Positions 25,783-35,600 of a stretch of DNA of 64,000 nucleotides are shown here, one piece after another. Below the pieces are notes generated by a model that did not search any database, had not been told where the DNA came from, and saw only the letters and a program-made list of their open reading frames with translations. The position numbers were made by a program, and so were the translations under genes. The stretch is from Chthoniobacter sp. (GTDB lineage Bacteria; Verrucomicrobiota; Verrucomicrobiia; Chthoniobacterales; Chthoniobacteraceae), in assembly GCA_021414005.1 (NCBI GenBank), contig JAIOPH010000006.1, positions 89,311 to 153,310 on the forward strand, given 5' to 3'. Every line of letters starts with the position of its first letter. Position 1 is the first letter of the stretch.

Positions 25783-27189
25783 GTGTCCATCGCCATCCAC
25801 TGGTTCCGCCGCGATCTGCGGCTGACCGACAACACCGGACTCGCCGCCGCCGCTGTGGCGCACGATGTAGTCGTCCCCGTTTACATCGTCAGTGCGTGGC
25901 AGCGGGAGCACCACTGGTGCGGCGCACCTCGGCAGGAATTTCTGTGCGGATGCCTCGCCTCGCTGGCGAAGAACCTCGCGGCCATAGGCGCGCGGCTCAT
26001 CATCCGATGCGGACCGCCGGAAGCGGCCTTGGAAAAGCTCGTCAGCGAAACCGGCGCGGACGCCATATATTTCAATCGCGATCCCGATCCGTATGGCCGC
26101 GCCGTGGAGCAGCGGCTGGCGGCGCGGGCGGTGGAGTTGGGGGTTAAAGTTCACGCGCATCAGGACATCGCGATCCACGAGCGCGATGAAGTCCTCACGG
26201 CCGGCGGCACACCGTTTCGGGTCTTCACTCCGTACGCTAAAGCGTGGTTGAAGCTGGAAAAACCCGCACTCCACCGCGCAATCGCACGACTTTCCACACC
26301 GCCGAACATCACCAGCGATCCCCTGCCCACCCTGCGAACTTGGGGCCTCACGAGTGACGCGGAGATCATCGCACCGGGTGAGGCCGCCGCCCGCGCGCGG
26401 CTCGGACGTTTCCTCGACGACCCGATCCGCGACTACTCCGCCACACGCAACCTGCCGGTTGACGGTACTAACTCCCGCCTTTCCCAGGACCTCCGCCACG
26501 GCACCCTCTCCATCCGCGAAGTCTATAACCAATGCACCGCGCTCGCCGCCGCCGAGCCGCGACATGCCCGCAGCGTCGGTGTGTATGTGAACGAACTCAT
26601 CTGGCGCGAGTTTTACATGCAAGTGCTCTGGCACTGGCCGGGCGTGCTGGAGCACGAGATGCAGGAGCACTACCGCAGTCTGAAATGGCGCGACCACTTG
26701 CGGCCCGAGACCGCGCCCGGCGGCGCAGCCTTTCAGCGCTGGTGCGCGGGCGAGACCGGCTTTCCCATCGTGGATGCCGGCATGCGCGAACTCCGCGCCA
26801 CGGGTTACATGCACAACCGCGTGCGCATGATCACCGCCATGTTTCTCACCAAAGATCTGCACGTCTGGTGGATGCACGGCGAGAGCTGGTTCATGCGCCG
26901 GCTCGTGGACGGCGAAATCGCGAGCAACAACGGCGGCTGGCAATGGAGCGCCAGCACCGGCACCGATGCCGCGCCCTACTTCCGCATCCAGAACCCGTGG
27001 TCGCAAACGCAGCGCTTTGATCCCGACGGCAACTACATCAAACGCTGGGTGCCGGAACTGCGCGACGTGCCCGCGCCCAGACTGGCCGCCCCCCCCTCGC
27101 CGGGCCTGCCGCTCACCAAAGGCTACCCGCTTCCCATCGTGGATCACCATCGGGAACGTGACGTCGCGCTGGAGATGTTCCGCCGCTAA
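25783..27189 (+). CDS. phrB: Deoxyribodipyrimidine photo-lyase/cryptochrome
   Basis: About 468 residues from a GTG at 25783, the start giving the family N-terminus SIAIHWFRRDLRL; a longer frame begins at a TTG 75 bp upstream. It repairs UV-induced cyclobutane pyrimidine dimers using blue light. The alpha/beta photolyase domain (residues 1-130) is followed by the helical FAD-binding domain with WREFY, FPIVDAGMREL, GYMHNRVRM, NNGGWQWSASTGTDAAPYFR and NP(W)SQTQRFD. The WQWSASTG region and intact electron-transfer tryptophans favour a working CPD photolyase rather than a signalling cryptochrome. The antenna chromophore is not predictable. Confidence 0.93.
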   Translation: MSIAIHWFRRDLRLTDNTGLAAAAVAHDVVVPVYIVSAWQREHHWCGAPRQEFLCGCLASLAKNLAAIGARLIIRCGPPEAALEKLVSETGADAIYFNRDPDPYGRAVEQRLAARAVELGVKVHAHQDIAIHERDEVLTAGGTPFRVFTPYAKAWLKLEKPALHRAIARLSTPPNITSDPLPTLRTWGLTSDAEIIAPGEAAARARLGRFLDDPIRDYSATRNLPVDGTNSRLSQDLRHGTLSIREVYNQCTALAAAEPRHARSVGVYVNELIWREFYMQVLWHWPGVLEHEMQEHYRSLKWRDHLRPETAPGGAAFQRWCAGETGFPIVDAGMRELRATGYMHNRVRMITAMFLTKDLHVWWMHGESWFMRRLVDGEIASNNGGWQWSASTGTDAAPYFRIQNPWSQTQRFDPDGNYIKRWVPELRDVPAPRLAAPPSPGLPLTKGYPLPIVDHHRERDVALEMFRR

Positions 27190-27210
27190 AAAAACCGCCG
27201 GACTGTCTCC

Positions 27211-28566
27211 TCACCATTTCGCGAGTTGCCGGGGAAAGGGGCAGTGCACGCAGTCGGTCGCATCGCGGAGGCAAAAATCTTCGTACACTTGCAACAGGCC
27301 TTGCTGGAGCGCGGCGTATTTCAAGAACTCGGAGCCGCGAGGGCTGTCGCCGAAAAGGCGAAGGGCGGCGATTTCGACGCGCTGATTGGCGAGCGGGGCG
27401 CGGAGGTTTTGGAAGGTGGCCCAGCGGGTCGGGTCGGCGGTAATCGCGAGTGGCAGAAAGACGTTCGCGAGCATTTCGGTAACGCGCGATTCGCCGACGA
27501 GGGCCATGCGTTTCGCGGAGGGCCGGGAGCTGACCGTAAAGTGGTGTTCCCAATAGTCGTCGCGGAGCGTGGCGAAGAACTCGTGGATCGCTCCCGGTTC
27601 ACAGCGATCCCGCAGGGTGCGGACTTTCGGCCAGTGGCGGATGATTTCGGCAAGCGCGGCGAGACGGCGCTGCGGGTGGTTCGCGGGCCGCTGGCCGGCC
27701 ATGCGCCAAAACTTCGGTGCGATGGCCATCCGCTCGAATTCCGCACGGCGCGGCCACCAGCGCTCCCAAAGTTCACGCAGGTAGGAGCGGGTCGGCGCGT
27801 CAAAGGCGGCAAGGTCAGTGGCGGGCAGGAAGCCGCTGACACCGAAGAGCAGTGCATCCGCGTCGCCTTTGCGCAGCAGCCGGAGCGGCAGACGTTGGGC
27901 GAGGAGGGTGAAGGGGAGCTTGTTGCTCTTGTAGCCAAGTGTGGCGGCGATCGCCTGGTAGAGGGCTTCGTCCGCACCGTGCAGTTCGGCAAGAGTGGCG
28001 AGGGCGGCGGCTTTTTTCCGCAGACGAAACTGCGCGGCTCCGAGCAGGACCTCGCGCGCCTGCTCCTCAGCCAACTCGCGCAGCGGCGCGCAGCACCGCC
28101 CGGGAATGGCCGCGGGCAGAGGATTTGGCGGCTCGGAGGTGAGGCTGGTCACGTCGAGCAATACTTGGGGGACGTTGCGATGCTGCGCGGTGCGGGTGAA
28201 AAATTCGCCGGCTCCCGACCGGGTGAAAACGTGGAGGACAACCTTTTCATAGTCAGAATTCTCGGCGTGTCCGTGCCGCTCCCAGTCGCGCGCCTCGGGG
28301 TCCAGTTCGATGCTGCCGCGCACGGGCGGGCCGCCATCGAGCGACACCGCGGCCTCCGCAAAATCCGGTCCGGCCTCACGATTCCACACGCCGAACTGCA
28401 CCACCCGCGCGCTTCCGCCGGCAACCGTGCGGAACTCGCGCCCGAAATCACCCGCGAACCAATGCGCCTGCAACTCCATCTCGGTGAGTTCGCGCGGCAC
28501 CCGCAGCAGCGGCATCTCATGCACGCCGTCCGGCAGCAGCTTCGCGTAGCGGTCGGCGGCGTTCAC
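27211..28566 (-). CDS. DUF2851-family protein
   Basis: 451 residues from a GTG at 28566, chosen because it lies 16 bp after the preceding gene's stop and starts right before the first family-like sequence (AADRYAKLLPDG); an open frame extends into the upstream gene. The family signature ELQAHWFAGDFGREF, with a downstream GPDF and SIELDPEARDWERHGH segment, is present. The C-terminus carries conserved cysteines (CVHCPFP). DUF2851 proteins are of unknown function; the conserved His and Asp residues suggest metal binding or nuclease-like chemistry, but that is speculation. It is last of three overlapping or closely spaced genes. Confidence 0.82.
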   Translation of the reverse strand: MNAADRYAKLLPDGVHEMPLLRVPRELTEMELQAHWFAGDFGREFRTVAGGSARVVQFGVWNREAGPDFAEAAVSLDGGPPVRGSIELDPEARDWERHGHAENSDYEKVVLHVFTRSGAGEFFTRTAQHRNVPQVLLDVTSLTSEPPNPLPAAIPGRCCAPLRELAEEQAREVLLGAAQFRLRKKAAALATLAELHGADEALYQAIAATLGYKSNKLPFTLLAQRLPLRLLRKGDADALLFGVSGFLPATDLAAFDAPTRSYLRELWERWWPRRAEFERMAIAPKFWRMAGQRPANHPQRRLAALAEIIRHWPKVRTLRDRCEPGAIHEFFATLRDDYWEHHFTVSSRPSAKRMALVGESRVTEMLANVFLPLAITADPTRWATFQNLRAPLANQRVEIAALRLFGDSPRGSEFLKYAALQQGLLQVYEDFCLRDATDCVHCPFPRQLAKW

Positions 28567-28582
28567 GGGGCGAAGCGGGGAC

Positions 28583-30208
28583 TTATCGTTTCGGTCCGAC
28601 CGGAGCGGCGGCTGGTGCCGGGGTCGCGGGCGGTTCCGGGGGAGTCGCAAGCGATTTGAGAAGTTCAGCCGCCGGCGACTTGGGCACGGCATGCGCGGTG
28701 CCGTGCGCGATGGCCATGGCTTCGAGGAAGCGTTTGGTTTTGCGGAGAATGAAAACCTCGTGAAACGCGACGCGCATCGCATCGTCGGTGGCACCGTAGT
28801 ATTCGCGCGCCTGCGCAAAGGACACCAGCGCCGCCGTGTCGTCGTTTACCGAGGCTTGCAACAGGCCCAGCCCTTCCATGATTACCCCGCTGCGCAGCCT
28901 CTTGCCGGCGTCGCGGAGCCAGGCGTCGCCCGCAGCGCGGTCGGCGGAAAGCCAGAGTTGCGCGCCTTTGCGATACTCCGCCCACTCGCCTTTGGCAGGC
29001 ATCTCCTCAAGCGTTAGCACGCCTTTATACGGACGATAAAGCGGATCGCCGACAAAGGTGGTCATCCACGAGAGCGCCCGCATGGACATATAGGCGCTCT
29101 CGGCAAAAGTGAAACCCGCGCGCAGCCGCGAATGGAAAATGTCGAGCTGCGGGGTGAGCGCGAGATAGGGCTCATAGACATTGCCGATCGTGGCCGCAGC
29201 GCCAGCTGCCAGGAGTGGCGCGACCCAATTGCGAATCGGATCGCGCACCGTGGACCCGCTGAAAGAATGGATGTGGACCGCAACTGCCCCGCGTGTGAAA
29301 CGAAAGCCTGGCCGAATGAACGGTCCCGCCGCGTGCTCGGTGTACCAGCCGAAATAGAGCGCGGCCTGTGTCATCGGGTAGGGCTCGGGAAAAAGCTCGG
29401 GGCCATTGTCCATGACCACCGGTGTGCCACGGCGGCCCGCCTCCTTCGCCAAATCGTAGAGCCACTTGTCGCCCTCGGTGTAACCCTCCTGCGCGATGTT
29501 CCGGGCATCGACGTAGGCCAGCCCGGCGAGCCCCTCTTTCTCCGCGGCCAGCGAGTCGGTGATCATACGGCGCACGATCTCCGGCGTGGGGCCGTCGAGT
29601 CGGCACACGAGCATGATCTCCGGGTGACGAAAATCTTCCGCCGAAGCGAAGCCGCGAAAATATGGATTCACCAGCGCTCCGGAAATCTGGCGCAGATTCA
29701 GCCCGACCACCGATAGCTCCGAGTCCACGGCCGCCGCATTCACCGTGCCGACGGGCGGCGCGCCATTCGGCGCATCGCCGGGATACTTCGGGCGCTCGGC
29801 GATCTTCAGCGGCATCCCGCGCATCAGCGCAATGAAGCGGATCTTATTTGCCTCCACCGGCCCTTGTGGGTGATTTGGCTCGCGCAGTTTCCACCAGAAA
29901 TTCGCCGTCATCGCCCTCCGCAGCGGCTCGGCGATGGTCCGGTCGTATTCGTCCCGCGTGATCTCCTCGGTCTTCGCGCACTTGAAGGCCAGCACATGAT
30001 CTTTGGCGATGCCGCGCTTCTCCGCATAGAAGCGCGCGAGCTCCGTGGAGTCCTTGTCGTTCTGGTTGTAAATCACGAGCGTGGCCGCCGCGTCGGCGGC
30101 ATCCTCCTTCGACTCCTGCGCCCACCCTTTTCCCCCACCAAAAAGCAGCACCGCGCCCGCCAGCGCGCAGCACATTTGAAATCTGAAATCAAAAATCTGA
30201 AATCCCAT
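28583..30208 (-). CDS. TIGR03790-family exported protein
   Basis: 541 residues from the ATG at 30208, overlapping the stop of the upstream hydrolase gene (TGATG); a GTG one codon earlier is possible. The N-terminal hydrophobic stretch with GGGKGWAQ is a signal peptide. The body matches the TIGR03790 family in my memory: LVIYNQNDKDSTELARFYAEKR, RGMPLKIAE, GDPLYRPYKG, and a cysteine- and proline-rich middle. The last 40 residues are a proline/alanine-rich tail. The family is common in Verrucomicrobiota and Planctomycetota; its function is unknown. A caspase-like fold has been proposed for such proteins elsewhere, but I cannot confirm it. Confidence 0.82.
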   Translation of the reverse strand: MGFQIFDFRFQMCCALAGAVLLFGGGKGWAQESKEDAADAAATLVIYNQNDKDSTELARFYAEKRGIAKDHVLAFKCAKTEEITRDEYDRTIAEPLRRAMTANFWWKLREPNHPQGPVEANKIRFIALMRGMPLKIAERPKYPGDAPNGAPPVGTVNAAAVDSELSVVGLNLRQISGALVNPYFRGFASAEDFRHPEIMLVCRLDGPTPEIVRRMITDSLAAEKEGLAGLAYVDARNIAQEGYTEGDKWLYDLAKEAGRRGTPVVMDNGPELFPEPYPMTQAALYFGWYTEHAAGPFIRPGFRFTRGAVAVHIHSFSGSTVRDPIRNWVAPLLAAGAAATIGNVYEPYLALTPQLDIFHSRLRAGFTFAESAYMSMRALSWMTTFVGDPLYRPYKGVLTLEEMPAKGEWAEYRKGAQLWLSADRAAGDAWLRDAGKRLRSGVIMEGLGLLQASVNDDTAALVSFAQAREYYGATDDAMRVAFHEVFILRKTKRFLEAMAIAHGTAHAVPKSPAAELLKSLATPPEPPATPAPAAAPVGPKR

Positions 30209-30987
30209 CACGTCTCGATCTTCAGCCCGTCATACGCCACTCGCACGCCCGCGGGAAGCGTGGGCTCGATCTCCGCGTGCATCAGGTCGTGGCACAAATG
30301 CGTGAACCACGCCTGACCCGGCCGCACTTTCTCCACCAGCGCAAGGGCTTCGCGCACGTTCATGTGGGTCGGGTGGGGATTGTGGCGCAGCGCATCGACG
30401 ATCAGATGCGGGACGCCGCGAATCCGTTCAATCGCGGCCTCGGGCACCACCTTGCAGTCGCTGAGATACGTGGCCACCGGCGCGCCCGCGCGGGAGAAAA
30501 GATAGCCGTTCACCGGCGTGCGCCCGTGCTCCACGGCGAACGGTGTAACCTCCGTGGCCCCGAGCACGAAAGGTCCGTCGATCACGCGCGGCAGCGGCAG
30601 CACGTAGCCCGGCCAGCGGTTCTCCCCATTGAACGCGAATTGAAACACGCGCTGCAAATCCCGCATCGTCTCCGGCGAAGCATGGATGGGCAGTTCGCGC
30701 CCGCCGTGGCAGAAAGTCCGCAGATCGTCGAAGCCCATGATGTGATCCGTGTGCGAGTGGGTATAAACCACGGCGTCCACCCGCCGCACCCGCTCCCGCA
30801 GCGCCTGCGCGCGAAAATCCGGCCCGGTATCCACAACCCACGCCGCCTCCGGTGTCTCCACGTAAATCGACGCCCGCGACCGCCGGTCGCGCGGATCAGC
30901 CGAGCTGCACACCCGGCAATCGCACCCGATCATCGGCACCCCTTGCGAAGTCCCGGTACCGAGAAACGTAATTGTGAAAGCCGACAT
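30208..30987 (-). CDS. PhnP-like metallo-beta-lactamase-fold hydrolase
   Basis: 259 residues. The N-terminal LGTGTSQGVPMIGCDCRVC includes the cysteine trio seen in PhnP-like phosphodiesterases. The metal site is THSHTDH at H77, H79, D81, H82, with further ligands in SDCKV and a C-terminal HLCHD. PhnP hydrolyses cyclic phosphodiesters in phosphonate use; relatives act on other phosphodiesters. No phosphonate genes are nearby, so the substrate is unknown. It is the first gene of a coupled trio; its stop overlaps the ATG of the TIGR03790 gene. It diverges from the sulfatase. Confidence 0.88.
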   Translation of the reverse strand: MSAFTITFLGTGTSQGVPMIGCDCRVCSSADPRDRRSRASIYVETPEAAWVVDTGPDFRAQALRERVRRVDAVVYTHSHTDHIMGFDDLRTFCHGGRELPIHASPETMRDLQRVFQFAFNGENRWPGYVLPLPRVIDGPFVLGATEVTPFAVEHGRTPVNGYLFSRAGAPVATYLSDCKVVPEAAIERIRGVPHLIVDALRHNPHPTHMNVREALALVEKVRPGQAWFTHLCHDLMHAEIEPTLPAGVRVAYDGLKIET

Positions 30988-31103
30988 GAGGCGCGGAGGT
31001 TTTCACAGTCGGCCCACGCGGGCAATGCTGGCGAGAGCGGCGGACCGTTCTTCGCCAACTGCAGTCGTTGCATCCCCCTCCCCGCCTCCTATGCTCGGCA
31101 TTC

Positions 31104-32624
31104 GTGATCACGAACCGCGCTTCTCCGTTCCTGCTCTTCCTTGCCAGCCTGCTCGCGACCGGCACGCTGGCCGCCGAGGGAAAGCCGGGCCGGCGGCCAA
31201 ATCTCGTCTTGCTGATCGATGACCAGCACTCGTCCGACATGCTGGGCTGCTCCGGCAATGCGGACGTGAAGACGCCGCAGCTCGACAAGTTCGCCAGCGA
31301 GGGATTGCGGTTTTTGCACTGCGTCTCGAACTCTCCAGTCTGCACGCCGTTCCGCGGAATCTTGCTCAGCGGGCAGCATCCGCTGCACAGCGGGGCGATC
31401 AAAAACGATCTGCAGCTCCTGCCCGGTCGCGGCACCTACCTGCCGGAAATCCTTCGCGATGCCGGCTATCACATGGGCTACTACGGCAAGTGGCATCTGT
31501 ATGGCGGCGACCGCGCGCGCGGCGTGCCGGCGGGGCCGCTCCGCTACGGATTCGATCACGAGTTTCTCACGAACAACTGCACGCTCGGTTTCGACGCGGC
31601 GCGCGCCTTTTACTGGGATCAGGACGGGACGACGAAAAAGCTCTACGGCGACTGGGAGCCCTACGCGCAGGCGCGACAGGCGATGGATTTCGTGGAGCGG
31701 CACGCGGGCGAACCGTTCGCGCTTTTCGTGGCGTGGCATCCGCCGCACAACTGGGCGACCGCCGCGCAGGAAGGCTACGACGCACCAAAGGATCTGCTCG
31801 CCCTTTACGACCCCGCGCGGCTGACGCTGCGCCCCACGGTGGCCGACAATCCGCGCACGCGCCGCATGTATCAGGGCCACATGGCCATGATCTCGAGCGT
31901 GGACCGCGCGTTCGGCCTGCTCATGGAAAAGCTGGAGTCGCTGGACCTGGCGAAGGACACCGTGGTGGTCTTCACCGCCGATCATGGCGACATGCTCCAG
32001 AGCTACGGCTGGCCGGGCAACAAAGGCCGCGCCGAGCACACCTCCTGTCGCGTGCCGCTGCTCATCCGCTGGCCCGGACAGCTCCGACCGGGCACGAGCG
32101 AGCTACTGCTCGGCACGCTCGATCTCATGCCCACAGTGCTCGGCCTGCTCGGACTTCCGGTACCCGCAACCTGCCAGGGCCGCAACGCCGCGCCCGCCAT
32201 CCGCGAGGGACGTGACGACGGCGTGGAGGCGCTCCCGCTTTTCTACCTGCCGCTGAACTGGCGCGGTCTCTACACGCGCCGCTACACCTACTCCGAGGCG
32301 CTGCACGATCCCGACGAATCCGGCGTGCGCGGCGGACGGCAAACCTTCGACGTGCTCTACGACCGCGAGACCGATCCGCATGAAACGCGCAATCTCTTTG
32401 CCGCGCCCGAGGCCGCCGCGCTACGCGCGAAACTCCACGCGCAAACGCAGGAAATGATGCAGCGCTTTGGCGACGCCGGGTTGCGGTGCAGTGACATCCT
32501 CCGGCAGGTGATCCTGGAAGAAGATCTCCCCGCCATAAATCTGCCGCTCGGGCAGCGGCCCGACGGCTGGAACGGACGACTCAAAGGCCGGCCCGTGGAC
32601 TTGCTGCCGAAGACCGCACCGTAG
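31104..32624 (+). CDS. Secreted S1-family sulfatase
   Basis: 506 residues from the GTG at 31104, which begins a signal peptide (FLLFLASLLATGTLA); a start 12 codons upstream lacks one. The arylsulfatase signature is CTPFRG, with C80 to be oxidised to formylglycine. Metal ligands are in LIDDQHSS and FTADHGDML. Downstream features (YYGKWHL, RIRWPG-type segment, GTLDLMPTVLGLL) fit type I sulfatases. The substrate is probably a sulfated polysaccharide outside the cytoplasm, as in many verrucomicrobial degraders, but no glycan pathway is adjacent. It converges with the PVC fusion gene 27 bp downstream. Confidence 0.93.
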   Translation: MITNRASPFLLFLASLLATGTLAAEGKPGRRPNLVLLIDDQHSSDMLGCSGNADVKTPQLDKFASEGLRFLHCVSNSPVCTPFRGILLSGQHPLHSGAIKNDLQLLPGRGTYLPEILRDAGYHMGYYGKWHLYGGDRARGVPAGPLRYGFDHEFLTNNCTLGFDAARAFYWDQDGTTKKLYGDWEPYAQARQAMDFVERHAGEPFALFVAWHPPHNWATAAQEGYDAPKDLLALYDPARLTLRPTVADNPRTRRMYQGHMAMISSVDRAFGLLMEKLESLDLAKDTVVVFTADHGDMLQSYGWPGNKGRAEHTSCRVPLLIRWPGQLRPGTSELLLGTLDLMPTVLGLLGLPVPATCQGRNAAPAIREGRDDGVEALPLFYLPLNWRGLYTRRYTYSEALHDPDESGVRGGRQTFDVLYDRETDPHETRNLFAAPEAAALRAKLHAQTQEMMQRFGDAGLRCSDILRQVILEEDLPAINLPLGQRPDGWNGRLKGRPVDLLPKTAP

Positions 32625-32651
32625 CGCGCGGGGCGGCTGGGCGACCCCGGC

Positions 32652-35600
32652 CTACTCGTTCACAAAATTCACGTCCGCGCAGGTGACGCCGATCGCTGGC
32701 GGGAGGCTGGCGGAGTCGAGTTGCACAGTCAGCGTGTGGCGGCCGGGCGTGAGGGTGATTTCGGGATTCGGGTTGCTGGCGATGGCGAGCGCGCTGCCAT
32801 CGAGATACGCTCGAGTGATGCCGATGAGCGTAAAGCGCGTCTTCACCGCGGCGTCATTGGTGAAGGTCGTTTGCGCGAGGATGCTGCTGTCCTTGGGCAG
32901 CAACGCGGTGAGCGTTTCCTTGGCGAGGCGTCCGTCGGTGTAGGTCAGGGCTTTGAACCCGGGCGGCGTGATCTTTGCCAGATCGCTGCCCGAGAAGACC
33001 GCCCAGGTGCGCGCGATGCCGGACTTGGTCGTGTCGTAAGGGCCGGGGCGTCCGAGCTGCGTGAGGAAGGCGAGCAAGTCCTGCTTTTCCTGCTCCTTGA
33101 GCGCGTCGATGAGGCCGGGCGGCATGAGGCTGCCGGCGCTTTCGCGCTTCGCGATGTTCGCCTTGGCAATCGGGATTTCGACGCCGGGGCCGGGCCGGAT
33201 GAATTGCTCGGTGGCCGTTTCCCGCGTTGGAATGCCGACAGTTTGCGTACCATCTTTCATCGTGAAAATGAACGCGATGTAGCCCTCTTTCACTTTCGCT
33301 GCGGGATCGAGCACACTCTCGACGAGGTAGTCGAGCGGCGCGCTCGCGCCGATGCTGGTGAAGTCCGGTCCGAACTTTCCGCCCGCGCCGCCGATGGAGT
33401 GGCAGGCCACGCAACCGATGCGGTGGTAGATCGCTTCGCCGCTGGCGGGCTGGCCTTTCGTCGGCGTGCTGGCGAGGAGTGCGGCGATGTCGGCTTTCAC
33501 GTCGCGCGTGACGGTCGCTCCGCCGGTGAGCGGCGTAAGCGCGGCGACGAGTTTGTCGCCGCCACGTCCGCGTTCGCGGGCGGCACGGATACCGGCGGCG
33601 GCGACGTGTTTGGCGAGATCGGCGGGCAGCGCGGCGGCGAGTCGGTCGCCGGCGTCCTTCACATTGAGGATGCCGCGCCAAATGCCGAGGGCGGCGTCTT
33701 CATTGGGCTGCGCGTTGACGGCGGCGAGGAGCGCAGTGGCGTTGAAATCGAGCGACGCCAGTGCGGCGGCGGCGCGCCCGCGGATGGCCGGCGCGTTGGG
33801 CTCGGCGACCAATTTCTTGAGCGCGTCCTGCGCCGGGAGGTTGCCGATGTCGCGCAGCGCTTCAAAGGCGCTCTCGCTCGTTTCGGCGTTGCCGGTGAGC
33901 GGGACCAGCGCGGCGACAGCGGGCGCGAGTTTCCACACGCCGGCGAGGCGGATCGCGGGCACGGGCGCGACGGCAAAAAGATCAACCACGGCTTCGGTCC
34001 GATTGGCCGGGCGTTCCTTGCGGTTCCTGGCCGCGCTCGCGAGGGCGTCGAGCGCGCGGACGATGGCCGGGGCGACGAGTTTCTTTTCGGTCACGGCGGT
34101 CCACAGCAGATCGAGTTCGCGCGCGGTGCCGGCCTGGCCGATGAGTTCGATCCAAGGGCCACTGCCGTCGCGCGGGATGCCGTTCTGCCCGATCGCCGCA
34201 GCGAGCGATTTACTCACGCGGTCGGCGGGGATATTCGCGAGGCCCCACGCAAGCTGGCGCTGGCGCTCCTCGGTGTCGGGCTTCCAGGCGCCGCTGGCGA
34301 GCGCGGCGACCCACGCTTCCCCGACATCGTTGATCGAGAGCCACGCGGCGTAGCTGTAAAAGGGATCGCCTTCCGGAGCCTTGACCGCGGCTTCGAGGAC
34401 GAGCGCGGCATTCGCGGCAGTCGGGTTTTTGGAAAGCGCGCGCATCGCTTCGAGGCGAACGCGCGGCGATGCATCCTTGATCAGTGTCACCGCTTCGGCG
34501 GGGCTGCGACCTTTCGGCATCGCCGTCGTGGAGCCGGGCGGGAAGCTGCCCCACGCGAGCGCGGGTTTGCCTTTCGGCGCGAGCCGCCAGATGCGGCCGT
34601 TGACGTGGTCGCGGCGCGGGTCGCGGAAGTCCACTTCGCCGTGGTTGATGATCGGGTTCGACCAGTCGGCGATGTAGAGCGCGCCGTCAGGCCCGTGCTT
34701 CACGTCGATCGGGCGAAAGGCGGAGTCGCTGGTGCGGATGAGGTCGGGCATGGCCTTGGTCACGTAGCCGGATTTCGGGTTCGCGCCTTCGCTCAGATCG
34801 TTGATGGCAAAGCGCACGACACGGTGCGCGCGGAAGTCGCAGGTGATGGCATGGCCCTGCCAGTCGGCGGGGAAAAGCGGTGAGCGGATGAGTTCCAGGC
34901 TGGCAAATTTCGGATAGCCGCCGGGCGAGACGCTCTGGAGGATTTTCTTCCCGTTTTCGTAGGTGAAATACATCGCTCCAGGAATCGCCCACACGATCCC
35001 CTCACCGCCCGCGCCATCGGTGAGGAAGGACTGCCCATTGGCGTCGAACTGATGTCCCCACGGATTGCAGCAGCCGCGGAACATGACCTCCACTTTCTCC
35101 GTGCGCGGATCCCAAGCCAGCACGCCGCCGCTGTTCAGCCGCACCACGCCCCACGGCGTCTCGATGTGGCTGTGAATGTAGATGCTCTGGTTCATGTAGA
35201 GCCGGCCATCCGGGCCCCAGCGCAGCGTGTGCAGCGTGTGATGCGTGTCCTCGGTGCCGAAGCCGGAAAGAATCGGGCGACGGCTCTCCGCCTTGTTGTC
35301 GCGGTCGCTGTCGGTGAGTTCAAAAAGATCGGTCGAAGCGGCGACATACGCGGTCTGCGGAAGCGGTCGCTCGCTTTTCGCCGACGGTGCCTTCTCCAAA
35401 ACCGGCGCGACACTCGCGGCGATGAGCAGGTCGGTGGCAAAGGTCGTGGACTTGTCCGCTTTGCCGTCGTGGTCGGTGTCTTCGAGGATCACCACCTTGT
35501 CGGCGGGATGTCCGCCCGGCGTGATCATTGGATAGACCGGCGAGCACGCCACCCACAGGCGTCCGGCGCTGTCCCAATTCATGCCGACGGGCTTGGCGAG

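Noticed and set aside
32721..34883. 720-codon plus-strand open frame opposite the PVC fusion
   Set aside because: Composition is Gly/Arg/Asp-rich without domain features and it mirrors the haem-protein coding strand.
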